Shown here piece after piece: positions 40,658-48,858 of a stretch of DNA of 51,176 nucleotides (position 1 is its first letter; every line of letters starts with the position of its first letter). The stretch is from positions 1 through 51,176 of the forward strand of contig CAZHTS010000034.1 in the NCBI GenBank assembly GCA_964535315.1, read 5' to 3'. A program made the position numbers and the translations under genes. The stretch comes from CAZHTS01 sp964535315 (lineage in GTDB: Bacteria; Chloroflexota; Anaerolineae; Anaerolineales; Anaerolineaceae). The notes under the pieces are model-generated. The model worked only from the letters and a program-made list of their open reading frames with translations, had not been told where the DNA came from and did not search any database.

Positions 40658-41706
40658 CAGAACAATTGCGGGATGTGGAAACAGGGGCGGTACTGGCCCA
40701 CTTCCAGGCCGCGCCAGTTGCGCACCGGGCGCGGCGCAAGGCCGGGCAGGGCTTCCAGGTCGGCGGCGTTGAACAGGCCGAGCTGGCGCAGAATCTCGAT
40801 CGCCAGGATCGGGCGGGCGCGGTCGCCGCGGTCGCCGTCGGCGACCTTGAAAACGACGCCCAACGCCGGGCTGTTGGCGCCCAGCGCCCCGGGCAGGATG
40901 CCCATGCCCTGGTAGCCTTCGGCGCCGGCCTTGGCTACAAAGCGCCCCGCCCCGCGCTGCATGCCCAGCGTATCGAAACGCTCGGGGCCGGCGACCATGT
41001 CGGGGTGCGCCATCATGGCGGCGGCGATGCGGCGCAGGGCCGCCGCACGGCGCGCTTCCAGGCGGCTGGGATCGGCCAGGCGGGCGTAGGCCCACCCGGC
41101 GTTGCGCAGCGGCAGGGCGTGCACCGGGGCGGTGCAGCCGTCGATGCCGAGCGGGATCTGATCGACCGGCGTTTCAGACACCTCGGCGATGGCCTTCAAA
41201 ATTAACTGCTGCACCGGGTGGGATGGGTTGAGATAATCCGCCTTGGGGAAGTGGTTGAGCATGGCCTGGGCCAGCATGCCGGTGTGTTTCCCCGAGCAGT
41301 TGTGGCGGTTGGCGGTGGGCTGCTCGCCGCGCCGCGCCATCTCGAGGGCGGTCGGCTCGTGGTAGGGAGGATGAGCGCCGCACAGCAGGTCGCTTTCGCT
41401 GACGGCGATTTTGCGCTGGATGCCGCTGACCACGGCCACGTGCTCGTCGGTGCCGGAATGTGAGGCGCACATCAGCGCCAGCTCGCGCTCGCTCAGCCCG
41501 AATGCATCCGGCCCACCCGCTTCGACGAACGGCAGCACTTGAAACGGTTTGGCCGACGAGCGCAGATAGCAGAACGCCTGTGCGTTTCCCAGGCTGAACA
41601 AGACTTCGCCATCCACATTGACGATGGCCAGCGCGCCGAAATGAAGTGATTCGACAATCGGTCCGCGGGTGACTTCGAGCATTGGCGCAAAATCAGATGC
41701 AATCAT
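40657..41706 (-). CDS. L-asparaginase, rhizobial (AnsA/class 3) type
   Basis: 349 aa. Hydrolyses L-asparagine to aspartate and ammonia in the cytoplasm. The class-3 (Rhizobium etli AnsA/ReAV) Ser-Lys pattern appears as Ser 50-x-x-Lys 53 in LRSSAKPFQ. ASHSGTDEHV, NCSGKHTGMLA, GIDGCTAPVHALPLRN, and the ligand-loop residues GILPGALGANSPALGVVFK complete the family profile. This family is related to penicillin-binding folds and not to the classical type I/II enzymes. Ribosome site aaagga. Sits in a unit with a degenerate beta-lactamase-fold protein and endonuclease III. Confidence 0.9.
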   Translation of the reverse strand: MIASDFAPMLEVTRGPIVESLHFGALAIVNVDGEVLFSLGNAQAFCYLRSSAKPFQVLPFVEAGGPDAFGLSERELALMCASHSGTDEHVAVVSGIQRKIAVSESDLLCGAHPPYHEPTALEMARRGEQPTANRHNCSGKHTGMLAQAMLNHFPKADYLNPSHPVQQLILKAIAEVSETPVDQIPLGIDGCTAPVHALPLRNAGWAYARLADPSRLEARRAAALRRIAAAMMAHPDMVAGPERFDTLGMQRGAGRFVAKAGAEGYQGMGILPGALGANSPALGVVFKVADGDRGDRARPILAIEILRQLGLFNAADLEALPGLAPRPVRNWRGLEVGQYRPCFHIPQLF

Positions 41707-41737
41707 AGGGTCCTTTCGTTTCTTACTGCGTACGTTC

Positions 41738-42595
41738 TTATTCTTCTAATTCGGTACCGGTAGAACGATAACGACGGATGAAGTACTGCACCAGGCCCCA
41801 GCGCAGGCGTTGTTCGAATTGCGCCTCGCGCGGCTGAGGGGCGGGATATTCGCTCAACAGCGGCTTGAGCAGTGCGAGCGCATCCTCGGGCTGCGCCTGT
41901 TGGGCTGCCAGCGTTTCCATGTGGGTGTGGATCTTTTCCAGCACGGTGCGTTGTTGCAGCACGTCCTGGTGGGTGATCAGCCCGTTGCGCCCGCCGATCA
42001 GGATGTAGTCCTGGTACTGCGGCTGCAAGAGCACATCCAGCGTCTCCAGCCAGGCGGGCAGATCGGCGTTGGCCAGGAAGGGCGGCTGGCCGGCGATGAC
42101 GGCATCGCCGACGAAGAGGATTTTTTGTTCGGGCAGCGTGGCCCAGATGGCGCCGCTGGCCGGGCCGGGGTGATAATCGAGCGCCAGCGGGCGGGAGTCC
42201 CAGTGGATGGACAGCGCATGACTGAAGGTGATTTCGGGCGGCGACCAGCGAATGCTGCCCAAACCATTGTACAGTTCCCATTCGGCGCCGGTCTCGCTGC
42301 TTTGCGATTTAAAGGTCACCGGGCGGGCGCGGAAAACCTGCACCAGTTTTTCGTGCCCCAGAATGGTACAATCCATGGCCCGCGCCCCCAGCGTGCGGTC
42401 AAAGTGTGCATCCAGATTGATCAACAGCCGGTCAACGCCGCCGCCCAGGTTCAACAGGGCCGAACGCCAGGAACGGGCGTCCTCGGCGCGGAAGGGGGCG
42501 TCGATCAGGATCAGCCCATGCGTCCAGCTGATGGCGCCCAGGGTGACGCCGGCATAGGCCGTCTCGATGTACACGTGGGGGGAAATTTCTTGCAT
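41738..42595 (-). CDS. MBL-fold protein with degenerate metal site
   Basis: 285 aa. The metallo-beta-lactamase fold is recognisable (ISPHVYIETAYAGVTLGAISWTHGLILIDAP, YHPGPASGAIWATLPEQKILFVGDAV). The key H-x-H-x-D-H motif, however, reads D62-A-H64-F-D66-R67, leaving only one of the three histidines plus the Asp. The usual late GHG metal motif appears as GGRNGL. Metal binding is thus probably lost or altered, so a catalytic role should not be assumed. ATG 42595 is preferred because gaggag lies 5 bases before it; GTG 42601 overlaps the preceding gene. Operon with the kinase upstream. Confidence 0.75.
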   Translation of the reverse strand: MQEISPHVYIETAYAGVTLGAISWTHGLILIDAPFRAEDARSWRSALLNLGGGVDRLLINLDAHFDRTLGARAMDCTILGHEKLVQVFRARPVTFKSQSSETGAEWELYNGLGSIRWSPPEITFSHALSIHWDSRPLALDYHPGPASGAIWATLPEQKILFVGDAVIAGQPPFLANADLPAWLETLDVLLQPQYQDYILIGGRNGLITHQDVLQQRTVLEKIHTHMETLAAQQAQPEDALALLKPLLSEYPAPQPREAQFEQRLRWGLVQYFIRRYRSTGTELEE

Positions 42596-42597
42596 GC

Positions 42598-44190
42598 TCA
42601 CTCCTCAAAAGTCGATAGATTGGCGGTGTTGGCCGCCGGTAAAACGATATGGAACCGGCTGCCCCCCTCAGGAGAGGGCTCCACCCAGATGCGCCCCCCA
42701 TGCGCCTGGACTGCCAGCCGGCAAAATGCCAGCCCCAGGCCCAGGCCCTTGGAAGTCTTATCGCCGGGTAGCCGGACAAATTTATCGAAAATGGTGTCGC
42801 GTGCTTCGGGGGGGATGCCCGGGCCGTTATCCTGAACCCATAACGCCACCCGTTCGCCCTCGCTGCGCGCCCCCACGATGATCCGCCCGCCGATGGGGGT
42901 GAACTTGCAGGCATTTTCCAGCAGGTTGATCAACACCCGGCGGATCATATCGGCGTCCACGCATACCTCGGGAAAGGGCACCCCGAGGTCGACCGCCAGG
43001 CCAATCTGTTTGCTATCGGCCTGCGGCTGCACCGCCTCGATGGCCTCGCGCGCCAGCCCGGCCACAGCGGTGACCTGCTGGTTGGTGATGGGCTGCCCGG
43101 CCTCCAGGCGGTTGATGTCGAGCAGCGAATTGATCAGGCGCTGCAGGCGGGCCGAGGAGCGGCTGGCGATGGTGAACAGCGGCTGCACCGGTTGAAATTC
43201 CTCGTCCGGCAGCATCAGCTTGAGCATATCCAGGCTGGAGATAATGTTGGAAAGCGGCGAGCGCAGGTCGTGGTAGATCATGGCGATCATGTCGTTGCGC
43301 AGGGCGTCCAGGTCTTTGCGCTCGCGGATGTCGCGCAGCATCCATTGCAGCCAGACGCAATCTTCAAAACACACCTGGCGTACATAGACTTCGACCGGCA
43401 GCTGGCTGCCGTCGTGGCATTTGAGACTGGCTTCATAGGAGCAGATCGTCCCCGCTTCGATCAGTTCGAATTCGCTGCCCAGCCGGTTCCAATCCGGGGT
43501 GTGCAGATCGCTGATGCGCATCGCCAGCAGTTGCTGGCGCGAATAACCACTGCTGGTGGCCGCCTGGCGATTGATGTCCACGATGTGTCCCTGTGGGTCG
43601 CTGAGCAGGATTGGGTCGATGCTGTCCTCGAACAATTCCTGATAGCGCTGGCGCGCCTCTTGCAGCGAAGTGTACAGGCGGGCGTTATTTACGGCGATCC
43701 CCGCCTGGTCGGCGATGGCGGTTAGCAGCGCCAGGTGATCTTCGGTGAAAACGCCCGGTTTGGGGTGGACGATGGTCAGGATGCCGACCAGCTGGTCGCG
43801 GGCCAGCAGCGGCACGCACATGGCCGATTTGGCCCCGCTGCGTTCCACGGCGTCGTCGGCCAGGCGCAGCCAGCGGTCATCCTGGCTGGTGTCACGCACC
43901 AGCGCCGGCTGGCGGGTGCGCAGCACCCAACCGGCCAGCCCCTGTCCCAGCGTGCCGCGCAGTTCGCGCAGCGTGTTGGGGATCAGCCGGCCTTCATACA
44001 GGATGGCAGCCTGCACCGGCTGCTGGTCTTCGTCCAGCACCACCAGGCTGCCCCGTTCGGCGCCCAGGTTTTCGCTGGAAAGGGTGAGCACCCGCCCCAG
44101 CACCTCGGGCAGATCGATCATTGCCGTTAGCTCGCGGCTGATACGATACAGCAGGTCGAGCGAGGAACGGGTGGCATTGGAACGGCGCAT
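42598..44190 (-). CDS. Soluble sensor histidine kinase (GAF-PAS-HisKA-HATPase)
   Basis: 530 aa, no membrane segment. GAF at about residues 15-175, PAS at about 180-295 (QELFEDSIDPILLSDPQGHIVDINRQAA), and HisKA with phospho-acceptor His 307 in MIYHDLRSPLSNI. The HATPase region has NLLENACKFTP, DNGPGI, and KGLGLGLAFCRLAVQAHGG. It should sense a cytoplasmic ligand or redox state and phosphorylate a partner regulator, but no response-regulator gene is in the operon. Upstream is the AAC(3)-like gene (18-base gap). Start codon has a weak ribosome site. Confidence 0.93.
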   Translation of the reverse strand: MRRSNATRSSLDLLYRISRELTAMIDLPEVLGRVLTLSSENLGAERGSLVVLDEDQQPVQAAILYEGRLIPNTLRELRGTLGQGLAGWVLRTRQPALVRDTSQDDRWLRLADDAVERSGAKSAMCVPLLARDQLVGILTIVHPKPGVFTEDHLALLTAIADQAGIAVNNARLYTSLQEARQRYQELFEDSIDPILLSDPQGHIVDINRQAATSSGYSRQQLLAMRISDLHTPDWNRLGSEFELIEAGTICSYEASLKCHDGSQLPVEVYVRQVCFEDCVWLQWMLRDIRERKDLDALRNDMIAMIYHDLRSPLSNIISSLDMLKLMLPDEEFQPVQPLFTIASRSSARLQRLINSLLDINRLEAGQPITNQQVTAVAGLAREAIEAVQPQADSKQIGLAVDLGVPFPEVCVDADMIRRVLINLLENACKFTPIGGRIIVGARSEGERVALWVQDNGPGIPPEARDTIFDKFVRLPGDKTSKGLGLGLAFCRLAVQAHGGRIWVEPSPEGGSRFHIVLPAANTANLSTFEE

Positions 44191-44208
44191 GCTGCATCAC
44201 CGCGCCGT

Positions 44209-45012
44209 TCAGGCCGCTTGAAGGGTGAGCGAATGTCGCACGCTGTCGCAGCGCGGACATTCACTGCGGTTGCACAACAAAAACTGAGGGTTAGATTTGA
44301 TCCGGGTGGTCAGAAAATCGAGCATGCGTTTCAGGGGGGTGGCCTGTACCACGGCGTTGCCGACCTTGAAGACGCGCGTAAACGGCGCCACCACGCCGCC
44401 TGCCTGTTGAAACCCATCCGAACAGCCGGGGTAATTGCGACATTCGACGATGCCCTGTGGGGTGAGCGCCCAGCGCACAAAGCGTTTGCGCCCGGTCAGT
44501 TTTTCGGCGTAGTGGATGCTGGTGTTAACGCTGTGGTCGACGCCCAACAGCAGCACCCAGCCGCCTTGCTCGCTGAGCACACCGATCGGGGCGAAGGGAT
44601 CGTCCAACGTTTGCGCCTCGAGCGCTGCGTTCACGTTGACGCCGGCGAAAGATAACAAGGGGTGTGCGGAGCGTTGTGCGCCACTGCGTTTGCGCAGCGT
44701 TTCGGCCAGAACGCCCATCATGGGGTGGGCGGGCAGGTCGGGGGTAAAGAATTCGGCCATCAGGTTGGCGTCCCGGCCGCTGCCGTACACCAGGCCGTTA
44801 TCTTCTGGCCCAACCTCGGGGATGATCTCGCAGCGTGGGGTGAAGGTGGGCATCATCACGGCGTTAAAATTGGAAAGCAACGCCCCCAACAACGTCTCGG
44901 CCCCGCCGCGGACTTCGCCAAACGCGGACAACGAGGCGTGCACAATGACTGGCGTGTTCTGCCCGAGGCCAAACTGCCGAAAATAACCGACCAGATCGCG
45001 ATACATGAGCAT
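44209..45012 (-). CDS. AAC(3)-family N-acetyltransferase
   Basis: 267 aa, matching the antibiotic N-acetyltransferase AAC(3)/YokD family: VIVHASLSAFGEVRGGAETLLGALL, MPTFTP, RSAHPLLSFAGVN (conserved His), LLLGVDHSVNTSIHYAE. The C-terminus ends in CNRSECPRCDSVR, which looks like a small Cys pair not always present. Aminoglycoside 3-N-acetyltransferases use acetyl-CoA, but environmental members may act on other amines, and resistance should not be inferred from this alone. Ribosome site gagggg upstream of ATG 45012. A -10-like TATAAT at 45141-45136 would give a 120-base leader. Confidence 0.85.
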   Translation of the reverse strand: MLMYRDLVGYFRQFGLGQNTPVIVHASLSAFGEVRGGAETLLGALLSNFNAVMMPTFTPRCEIIPEVGPEDNGLVYGSGRDANLMAEFFTPDLPAHPMMGVLAETLRKRSGAQRSAHPLLSFAGVNVNAALEAQTLDDPFAPIGVLSEQGGWVLLLGVDHSVNTSIHYAEKLTGRKRFVRWALTPQGIVECRNYPGCSDGFQQAGGVVAPFTRVFKVGNAVVQATPLKRMLDFLTTRIKSNPQFLLCNRSECPRCDSVRHSLTLQAA

Positions 45013-45173
45013 AATGCGTACCCCTCATTCTGAATTCGACCACTGCATGAAGCGCAGCGGACACAAGCGCTAAACGATCCGCCGCGTGGCTTCTGACGGA
45101 CTGCGTCACCGATGCCGAAAGGTACCGATACGAATATTATACGCCAGAAATAGCCGTTGTGTGGCGCCGGGGT

Positions 45174-45875
45174 TCAGGGTGTACAATGCGGGATGTCATC
45201 CGGCTGATCTTTGGCGTTCACCCGCAGGTTGAAATAAGGCGAAGGATCGAGCGTGTTTTGGATCTCGAGTTCGTTGCGGTAACCGCCCTGACCGTCATCC
45301 AGCACGACGGAGAAGTGCAGGTGCACGCCGACCGGTGCGCCGGGCGTGCCCGAATAGTTGCCCTGATAGCCGAGCAGGGTGCCGGCTTTGACGAACACCT
45401 CGCGGCTGCCCGGGGGAAACCGGGCGTCGATGTAAGAATCGCCGTTCGGCCCGGCCATGTGGGTGTAATACGTCCAGATTTGCCGGGCGGGCGCCAGCGG
45501 GTCGCTGGGAATGCGAATGATGACCGAGGATTTCCAATCGGATGGGCGCGAGAGATAGCCGTCGTAAACGCTGTATACCGCGGTTTTGCCCGGCTGGGTG
45601 CCGGCAAAAATGTCCAGCCCCTGGTGGCGATGTCCCGGTTTGAACGAGTCGTCCCACAGGTAGCCGATGTACCCATCCGTGGGCAGCAGGAAGGGCGCCT
45701 GCCCGCAGCGCTGCCGGGCCTGGATGGCCCAGTCGGGGTGGCGTTCGGGGTAGTAGATCCATTCCAGCACCCGGCCGTCGCGTTCGTTGGCGGCGAAGCG
45801 CCGGTAGATGAAATAGCCCGCCACCAGCCCGCCGACGATGAAGATGCCGGCCACCAGGGCCAGTTGTTTTTTCAT
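45174..45875 (-). CDS. M23 family peptidase, membrane-anchored
   Basis: 233 aa: N-terminal membrane helix (about residues 5-25) and an extracytoplasmic LytM-type Zn endopeptidase domain. GHRHQGLDIFAG (His 84, Asp 88) is the first zinc motif and VGVHLHFSV the second. Family members cleave peptide cross-links in peptidoglycan, or act as inactive activators when residues are lost; both motifs are complete here. The start overlaps the miaB stop (ATGA at 45875-45872). An earlier in-frame start at 45902 lies inside miaB. Confidence 0.88.
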   Translation of the reverse strand: MKKQLALVAGIFIVGGLVAGYFIYRRFAANERDGRVLEWIYYPERHPDWAIQARQRCGQAPFLLPTDGYIGYLWDDSFKPGHRHQGLDIFAGTQPGKTAVYSVYDGYLSRPSDWKSSVIIRIPSDPLAPARQIWTYYTHMAGPNGDSYIDARFPPGSREVFVKAGTLLGYQGNYSGTPGAPVGVHLHFSVVLDDGQGGYRNELEIQNTLDPSPYFNLRVNAKDQPDDIPHCTP

Positions 45876-47188
45876 AGAGACAGTTGCCCGATCATCGACC
45901 ACGGGCCGCTCCAGGTGATTTCCACCGGCAGCAGGCGGCCGCGCAGGTCGTCTGCTGTCTCAACAAAGACCAGTTTGTTGGTGGGGGTGCGCCCTTTCCA
46001 GCGTTGCTTGACCTTTTCTTCGAACAGCACCGGCACGGCCTGGCCCAGGTAGCGGGCATGGATCTCGGTGGCAATCTGTTCTTGCAGAGTTTCGAGACGG
46101 CGAAAACGCTGCATTTTTTCGGCGGCGGGGACGTCGTCCTGCATGCGGCGGGCAGAAACCGTACCGGGGCGCGGCGAGTAACGCGCCAGGTGAGCCACGT
46201 CCAGCTTCAATTCGGCCAGCAGGTCGTAGGTGTCCTGGAACTGGGCGTCTGTTTCGCCGGGAAAACCGACGATGATGTCGGTGCCGATCGAGACGTGCGG
46301 GATGCGTTCACGAATGCGGGCGATCAGGCGGCGGTACTGGTCGGTGGTGTAGCCGCGGCGCATGTTGGCCAGCACCTCATCGTTGCCGGCCTGGATGGGG
46401 ACCTCGATGTGCGGCATCACTTTGGGCAGTTCGGCCACCGCGTCGAGCAGTTCGTCGTTCATCCAGTTGGGGTGCGAGGTCAGGAAGCGGATGCGCTCCA
46501 GCCCCGGCAGGTCGTGCAGCTGGCGGATGAGGCCGGCCAGAGTCGGGTAAGCGGGTTCATCTTTGCCGTAGCGGTCGACGATCTGGCCCAGCAGGGTGAT
46601 CTCGCGCACGCCCTGCGCCAGCAGCGCCTGGGCCTCGGCCAGGATGTCGGCCGGCGGCCGGCTGCGTTCGATGCCGCGCCGGTAGGGGATGACGCAATAG
46701 GTGCAGGCGTGCGAGCAGCCCAATACGACCGGGATGTGGGCCGAAACCAGCCGGCCGCGTTCGTGGGCGGGCAGCGTCAGTTCACCGTCCATCCAGGCGT
46801 AGCGCTGCTGAGTTTCGGCCTCTTCGATCTGCCGGCCCTCGCGCTGCGCCAGGTAAGCAAGCAGCGGCGCCGGGTCGGAGGGCGGGGAGAAAACATCTAC
46901 GAAGGGCAGGCGCTCCTTGAGCGGGGCGACATCGCGCACGCCCACCAGGCAGCCCATCAGGTTGATGATCAGGTCGGGGCGCTGGCTCTTGAGCGGGCGC
47001 AGGCTTTGCAGCCGCCCATAGGCCTTGTCTTCGGCGCTCTGGCGCACGACGCAGGTGTTGAGTACGATAATATCGGCGGTTTCGGCCTGAGGGGCGTGCT
47101 CGTAGCCCAGGTGTTCGAGGGCGGAGGCCACGCGCTGCGAATCCGCCACGTTCATTTGACAACCTTCAGTCCAGATGTAATACTTCAT
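45872..47188 (-). CDS. miaB: tRNA-2-methylthio-N6-dimethylallyladenosine synthase (MiaB-type)
   Basis: 438 aa, normal length. Radical-SAM methylthiotransferase: N-terminal UPF0004 with Cys 10, 46 and 80 (EGCQMN, NTCVVR, NLMGC), radical-SAM cluster Cys 158, 162 and 165 (LGCSHACTYCVIPYRRG), SHPNWMNDELL, GTDIIVGFPGET, and a C-terminal TRAM-like domain. MiaB modifies A37 of tRNAs that read UNN codons; MtaB and RimO relatives share the fold, so the assignment is likely but not absolute. The ATG lies 7 bases after a TATAAT box with no ribosome site, suggesting a leaderless message. Confidence 0.88.
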   Translation of the reverse strand: MKYYIWTEGCQMNVADSQRVASALEHLGYEHAPQAETADIIVLNTCVVRQSAEDKAYGRLQSLRPLKSQRPDLIINLMGCLVGVRDVAPLKERLPFVDVFSPPSDPAPLLAYLAQREGRQIEEAETQQRYAWMDGELTLPAHERGRLVSAHIPVVLGCSHACTYCVIPYRRGIERSRPPADILAEAQALLAQGVREITLLGQIVDRYGKDEPAYPTLAGLIRQLHDLPGLERIRFLTSHPNWMNDELLDAVAELPKVMPHIEVPIQAGNDEVLANMRRGYTTDQYRRLIARIRERIPHVSIGTDIIVGFPGETDAQFQDTYDLLAELKLDVAHLARYSPRPGTVSARRMQDDVPAAEKMQRFRRLETLQEQIATEIHARYLGQAVPVLFEEKVKQRWKGRTPTNKLVFVETADDLRGRLLPVEITWSGPWSMIGQLSL

Positions 47189-47195
47189 GGGGCGT

Positions 47196-47201
47196 ATTAT
47201 A
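47196..47201 (-). promoter_or_regulatory. Leaderless extended -10 promoter of miaB
   Basis: Minus strand reads TG-T-TATAAT, with the -10 at 47201-47196, then seven bases to ATG 47188. The -35 is poor but the extended -10 (TGN) compensates. Predicted start at or one base before the ATG. Confidence 0.7.
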
Positions 47202-47265
47202 ACAAGAAAAGTACGGCGAAATCGTACTGCATTACTCGGATTCGCCTGCGCCGCCGCCCTACAAA

Positions 47266-47307
47266 ATTCTTAAGACTATTGACAGCGATTCTTAAATTTG
47301 CTACTAT
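47266..47307 (+). promoter_or_regulatory. Leaderless promoter of the AAA ATPase with flanking direct repeats
   Basis: Perfect TTGACA (47279-47284), 17-base spacer, TACTAT (47302-47307), then seven bases to GTG 47315. Two ATTCTTAA copies (47266-47273 and 47288-47295) lie 22 bases apart, one on each side of the -35, as for a regulator binding on one DNA face. Confidence 0.75.
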
Positions 47308-47314
47308 TCAGATT

Positions 47315-48571
47315 GTGAATAAAATTTATTCACCTTCTGAAAAATACTTGCCGCGCTGGCTGGCCGGGGCGCTGCAAGAGGCCAGCCAGACGTACGGGGT
47401 GGTGGCCTTATGCGGCGCACGTCAGACGGGCAAAACCACCCTGCTGCTCAACACCGAGCCGTTTGTCCACTGGCGTTTTCACACTCTGGACGATTTTGAT
47501 ACGCTGCGCCAGGCGCGCCAGCAGCCCGAGGCGTTGTGGGCCGGCACCGATCGGGTGGTGATCGACGAGGTGCAGCGCGCTCCGGCCCTGCTCGCCGCCA
47601 TCAAACAGGCGCTCGACCGCCAGCCCGGTCGTTATCGTTTTGTGTTGTCCGCTCCGTTCGATTTTCTTGCCACCCAGCGCTCCGCCGGCGATGGCCTGGC
47701 CGGGCGGGCGGCCTTTTTCGTTCTCGATCCGCTCACCCTGGGCGAGGTACATCACAGCCCGCCGCCCACTTTGCTGGAGCAGGCATTAGATGGCGTGTGG
47801 CCCGAGGAGCAGACCCTGCCGCAGGCGCCCCCCGACCCGGCGGCGGTGTTGCTGCGCGGTTTGCTGCCGCCGCTGTTATCTTTGAATGGGGCGCAGAGTT
47901 GGGTGCGCTGGTGGGAGAGCTACCTGAGCACCTACCTGGAGCGTGACCTGCGCCAGATTTCGCAGATCGACGCCGTGCTGGACTACCGCCGCCTGATGGA
48001 GACGCTGGCGCTGCGTACCGGGCAGCCGCTCAACCAATCCGAACTGGCGCGCCAGGCCAGCCTCAGCCAGCCCACCGCTCATCGGTATCTCAACCTGCTG
48101 GAGTCTTCGCTGCTCTTCGATCGCCTGCCGGCCTACCCGGCCAGCAGCAGCGAGCGGCTGGTCAAGGCGCCGCGCGGTTTCTGGTGCGACCCGGCGCTGG
48201 CGGTTTTCCTCTCCGGTTACTATAAGGAAAAACAACTGCGCCAGGCGCGCGAATTCGGGGAGTTCTTCGCAGCGCTCATCTATCATCATTTGCGCACCCT
48301 GACCCGCCTGATGACGCCTGCCGGGCGTATCTATGCCTGGCGCAAACAGGCCGGCGATGAGGTGCGTTTTGTGGTCGAGCATGGCCGCCGCCTGTTGGCG
48401 CTGGATCTGTGCGCCGCCAACAGACCCGGTTACGGCGACGCCGCCGGGCTGCGCAAGTTCCTGGAGGCCAACCCGCAGGCCGCCGGCGGGTTGTTGTTAC
48501 ATCATGGCAGTGAGGTGCGCCGTCTGGATCTCAAGATCGTGGCGGTGCCCTGGTCGCTGCTGACCGGCTGA
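47315..48571 (+). CDS. AAA-type ATPase with DUF4143 domain
   Basis: 418 aa. Walker A GARQTGKT (34-41), Walker B VIDEVQRAP, and a helical region with a winged-helix-like segment (SELARQASLSQPTAHRYLNLLESSLLFDRLPAY). The C-terminal DUF4143 domain carries a PD-(D/E)xK-like fold hint (IYAWRKQAGDEVRFVVEHGRRLLALDL). Such ATPases are widespread, often near mobile elements, and their function is unresolved. GTG start 47315 follows the promoter by 7 bases. The frame is open far upstream, but that stretch is antisense to miaB. Confidence 0.88.
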   Translation: MNKIYSPSEKYLPRWLAGALQEASQTYGVVALCGARQTGKTTLLLNTEPFVHWRFHTLDDFDTLRQARQQPEALWAGTDRVVIDEVQRAPALLAAIKQALDRQPGRYRFVLSAPFDFLATQRSAGDGLAGRAAFFVLDPLTLGEVHHSPPPTLLEQALDGVWPEEQTLPQAPPDPAAVLLRGLLPPLLSLNGAQSWVRWWESYLSTYLERDLRQISQIDAVLDYRRLMETLALRTGQPLNQSELARQASLSQPTAHRYLNLLESSLLFDRLPAYPASSSERLVKAPRGFWCDPALAVFLSGYYKEKQLRQAREFGEFFAALIYHHLRTLTRLMTPAGRIYAWRKQAGDEVRFVVEHGRRLLALDLCAANRPGYGDAAGLRKFLEANPQAAGGLLLHHGSEVRRLDLKIVAVPWSLLTG

Positions 48572-48595
48572 ACGAATTTTCGAGTTTTTATTCTG

Positions 48596-48604
48596 TGCTA
48601 TACT
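48596..48604 (+). promoter_or_regulatory. Near-leaderless extended -10 promoter of the 48.6 kb operon
   Basis: TGC-TATACT (48596-48604) followed by eight bases to ATG 48613. Predicted start near 48611. The spacer holds no ribosome site. The -35 is not convincing. Confidence 0.65.
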
Positions 48605-48612
48605 GATAACGG

Positions 48613-48858
48613 ATGATGAACGTCAACCACACTTTCTGGCCTGATTGGGCACACTTCTTGCGACGCAGCGGGTTAGCCGAAACTGCGGCGGCCTTGCTGG
48701 AGGGCGCCGGACCGCTGTCCGTTTTGCTGGCCCAACTGGTTTACGCCGGGCAGCCGTTGTTCGACCACGAACGCTGCGGCGCTCTGGCGCATCTGTTTGA
48801 AGATCCCGAGGAAGGCCAGCGCTTTGCCGCCTTCTTGCGCCAGGAGGAAACAGAGTGA
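48613..48858 (+). CDS. Small hypothetical protein, first gene of the zinc-ribbon operon
   Basis: 81 aa, soluble, helical, rich in Ala/Leu/Glu (FLRRSGLAETAAALLEGAGPLSVLLAQLVYAGQPLFDHERCGALAHLFEDPEEGQRFAAFLRQEETE). The central segment resembles an amphipathic helix followed by a short helix pair. No recognised domain. Ends in GTGA overlap with the next gene, and carries that gene's ribosome site (aggagg) in its final codons. Confidence 0.65.
   Translation: MMNVNHTFWPDWAHFLRRSGLAETAAALLEGAGPLSVLLAQLVYAGQPLFDHERCGALAHLFEDPEEGQRFAAFLRQEETE

Noticed and set aside
41810..42835. 341-codon plus-strand open frame over the MBL-fold and kinase genes
   Set aside because: Spans two opposite-strand genes with clear domains; no ribosome site or similarity.
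45013..45173. Possible RNA element in the 120-base leader of the AAC(3)-like gene
   Set aside because: I see a TATAAT near 45141-45136 and some short dyads, but no consistent fold or known riboswitch motif.
45884..47314. Long plus-strand open stretch in frame with the AAA ATPase, covering most of miaB
   Set aside because: It is antisense to a clear miaB coding sequence, has no family similarity, and a perfect -35 and good -10 lie right before GTG 47315.
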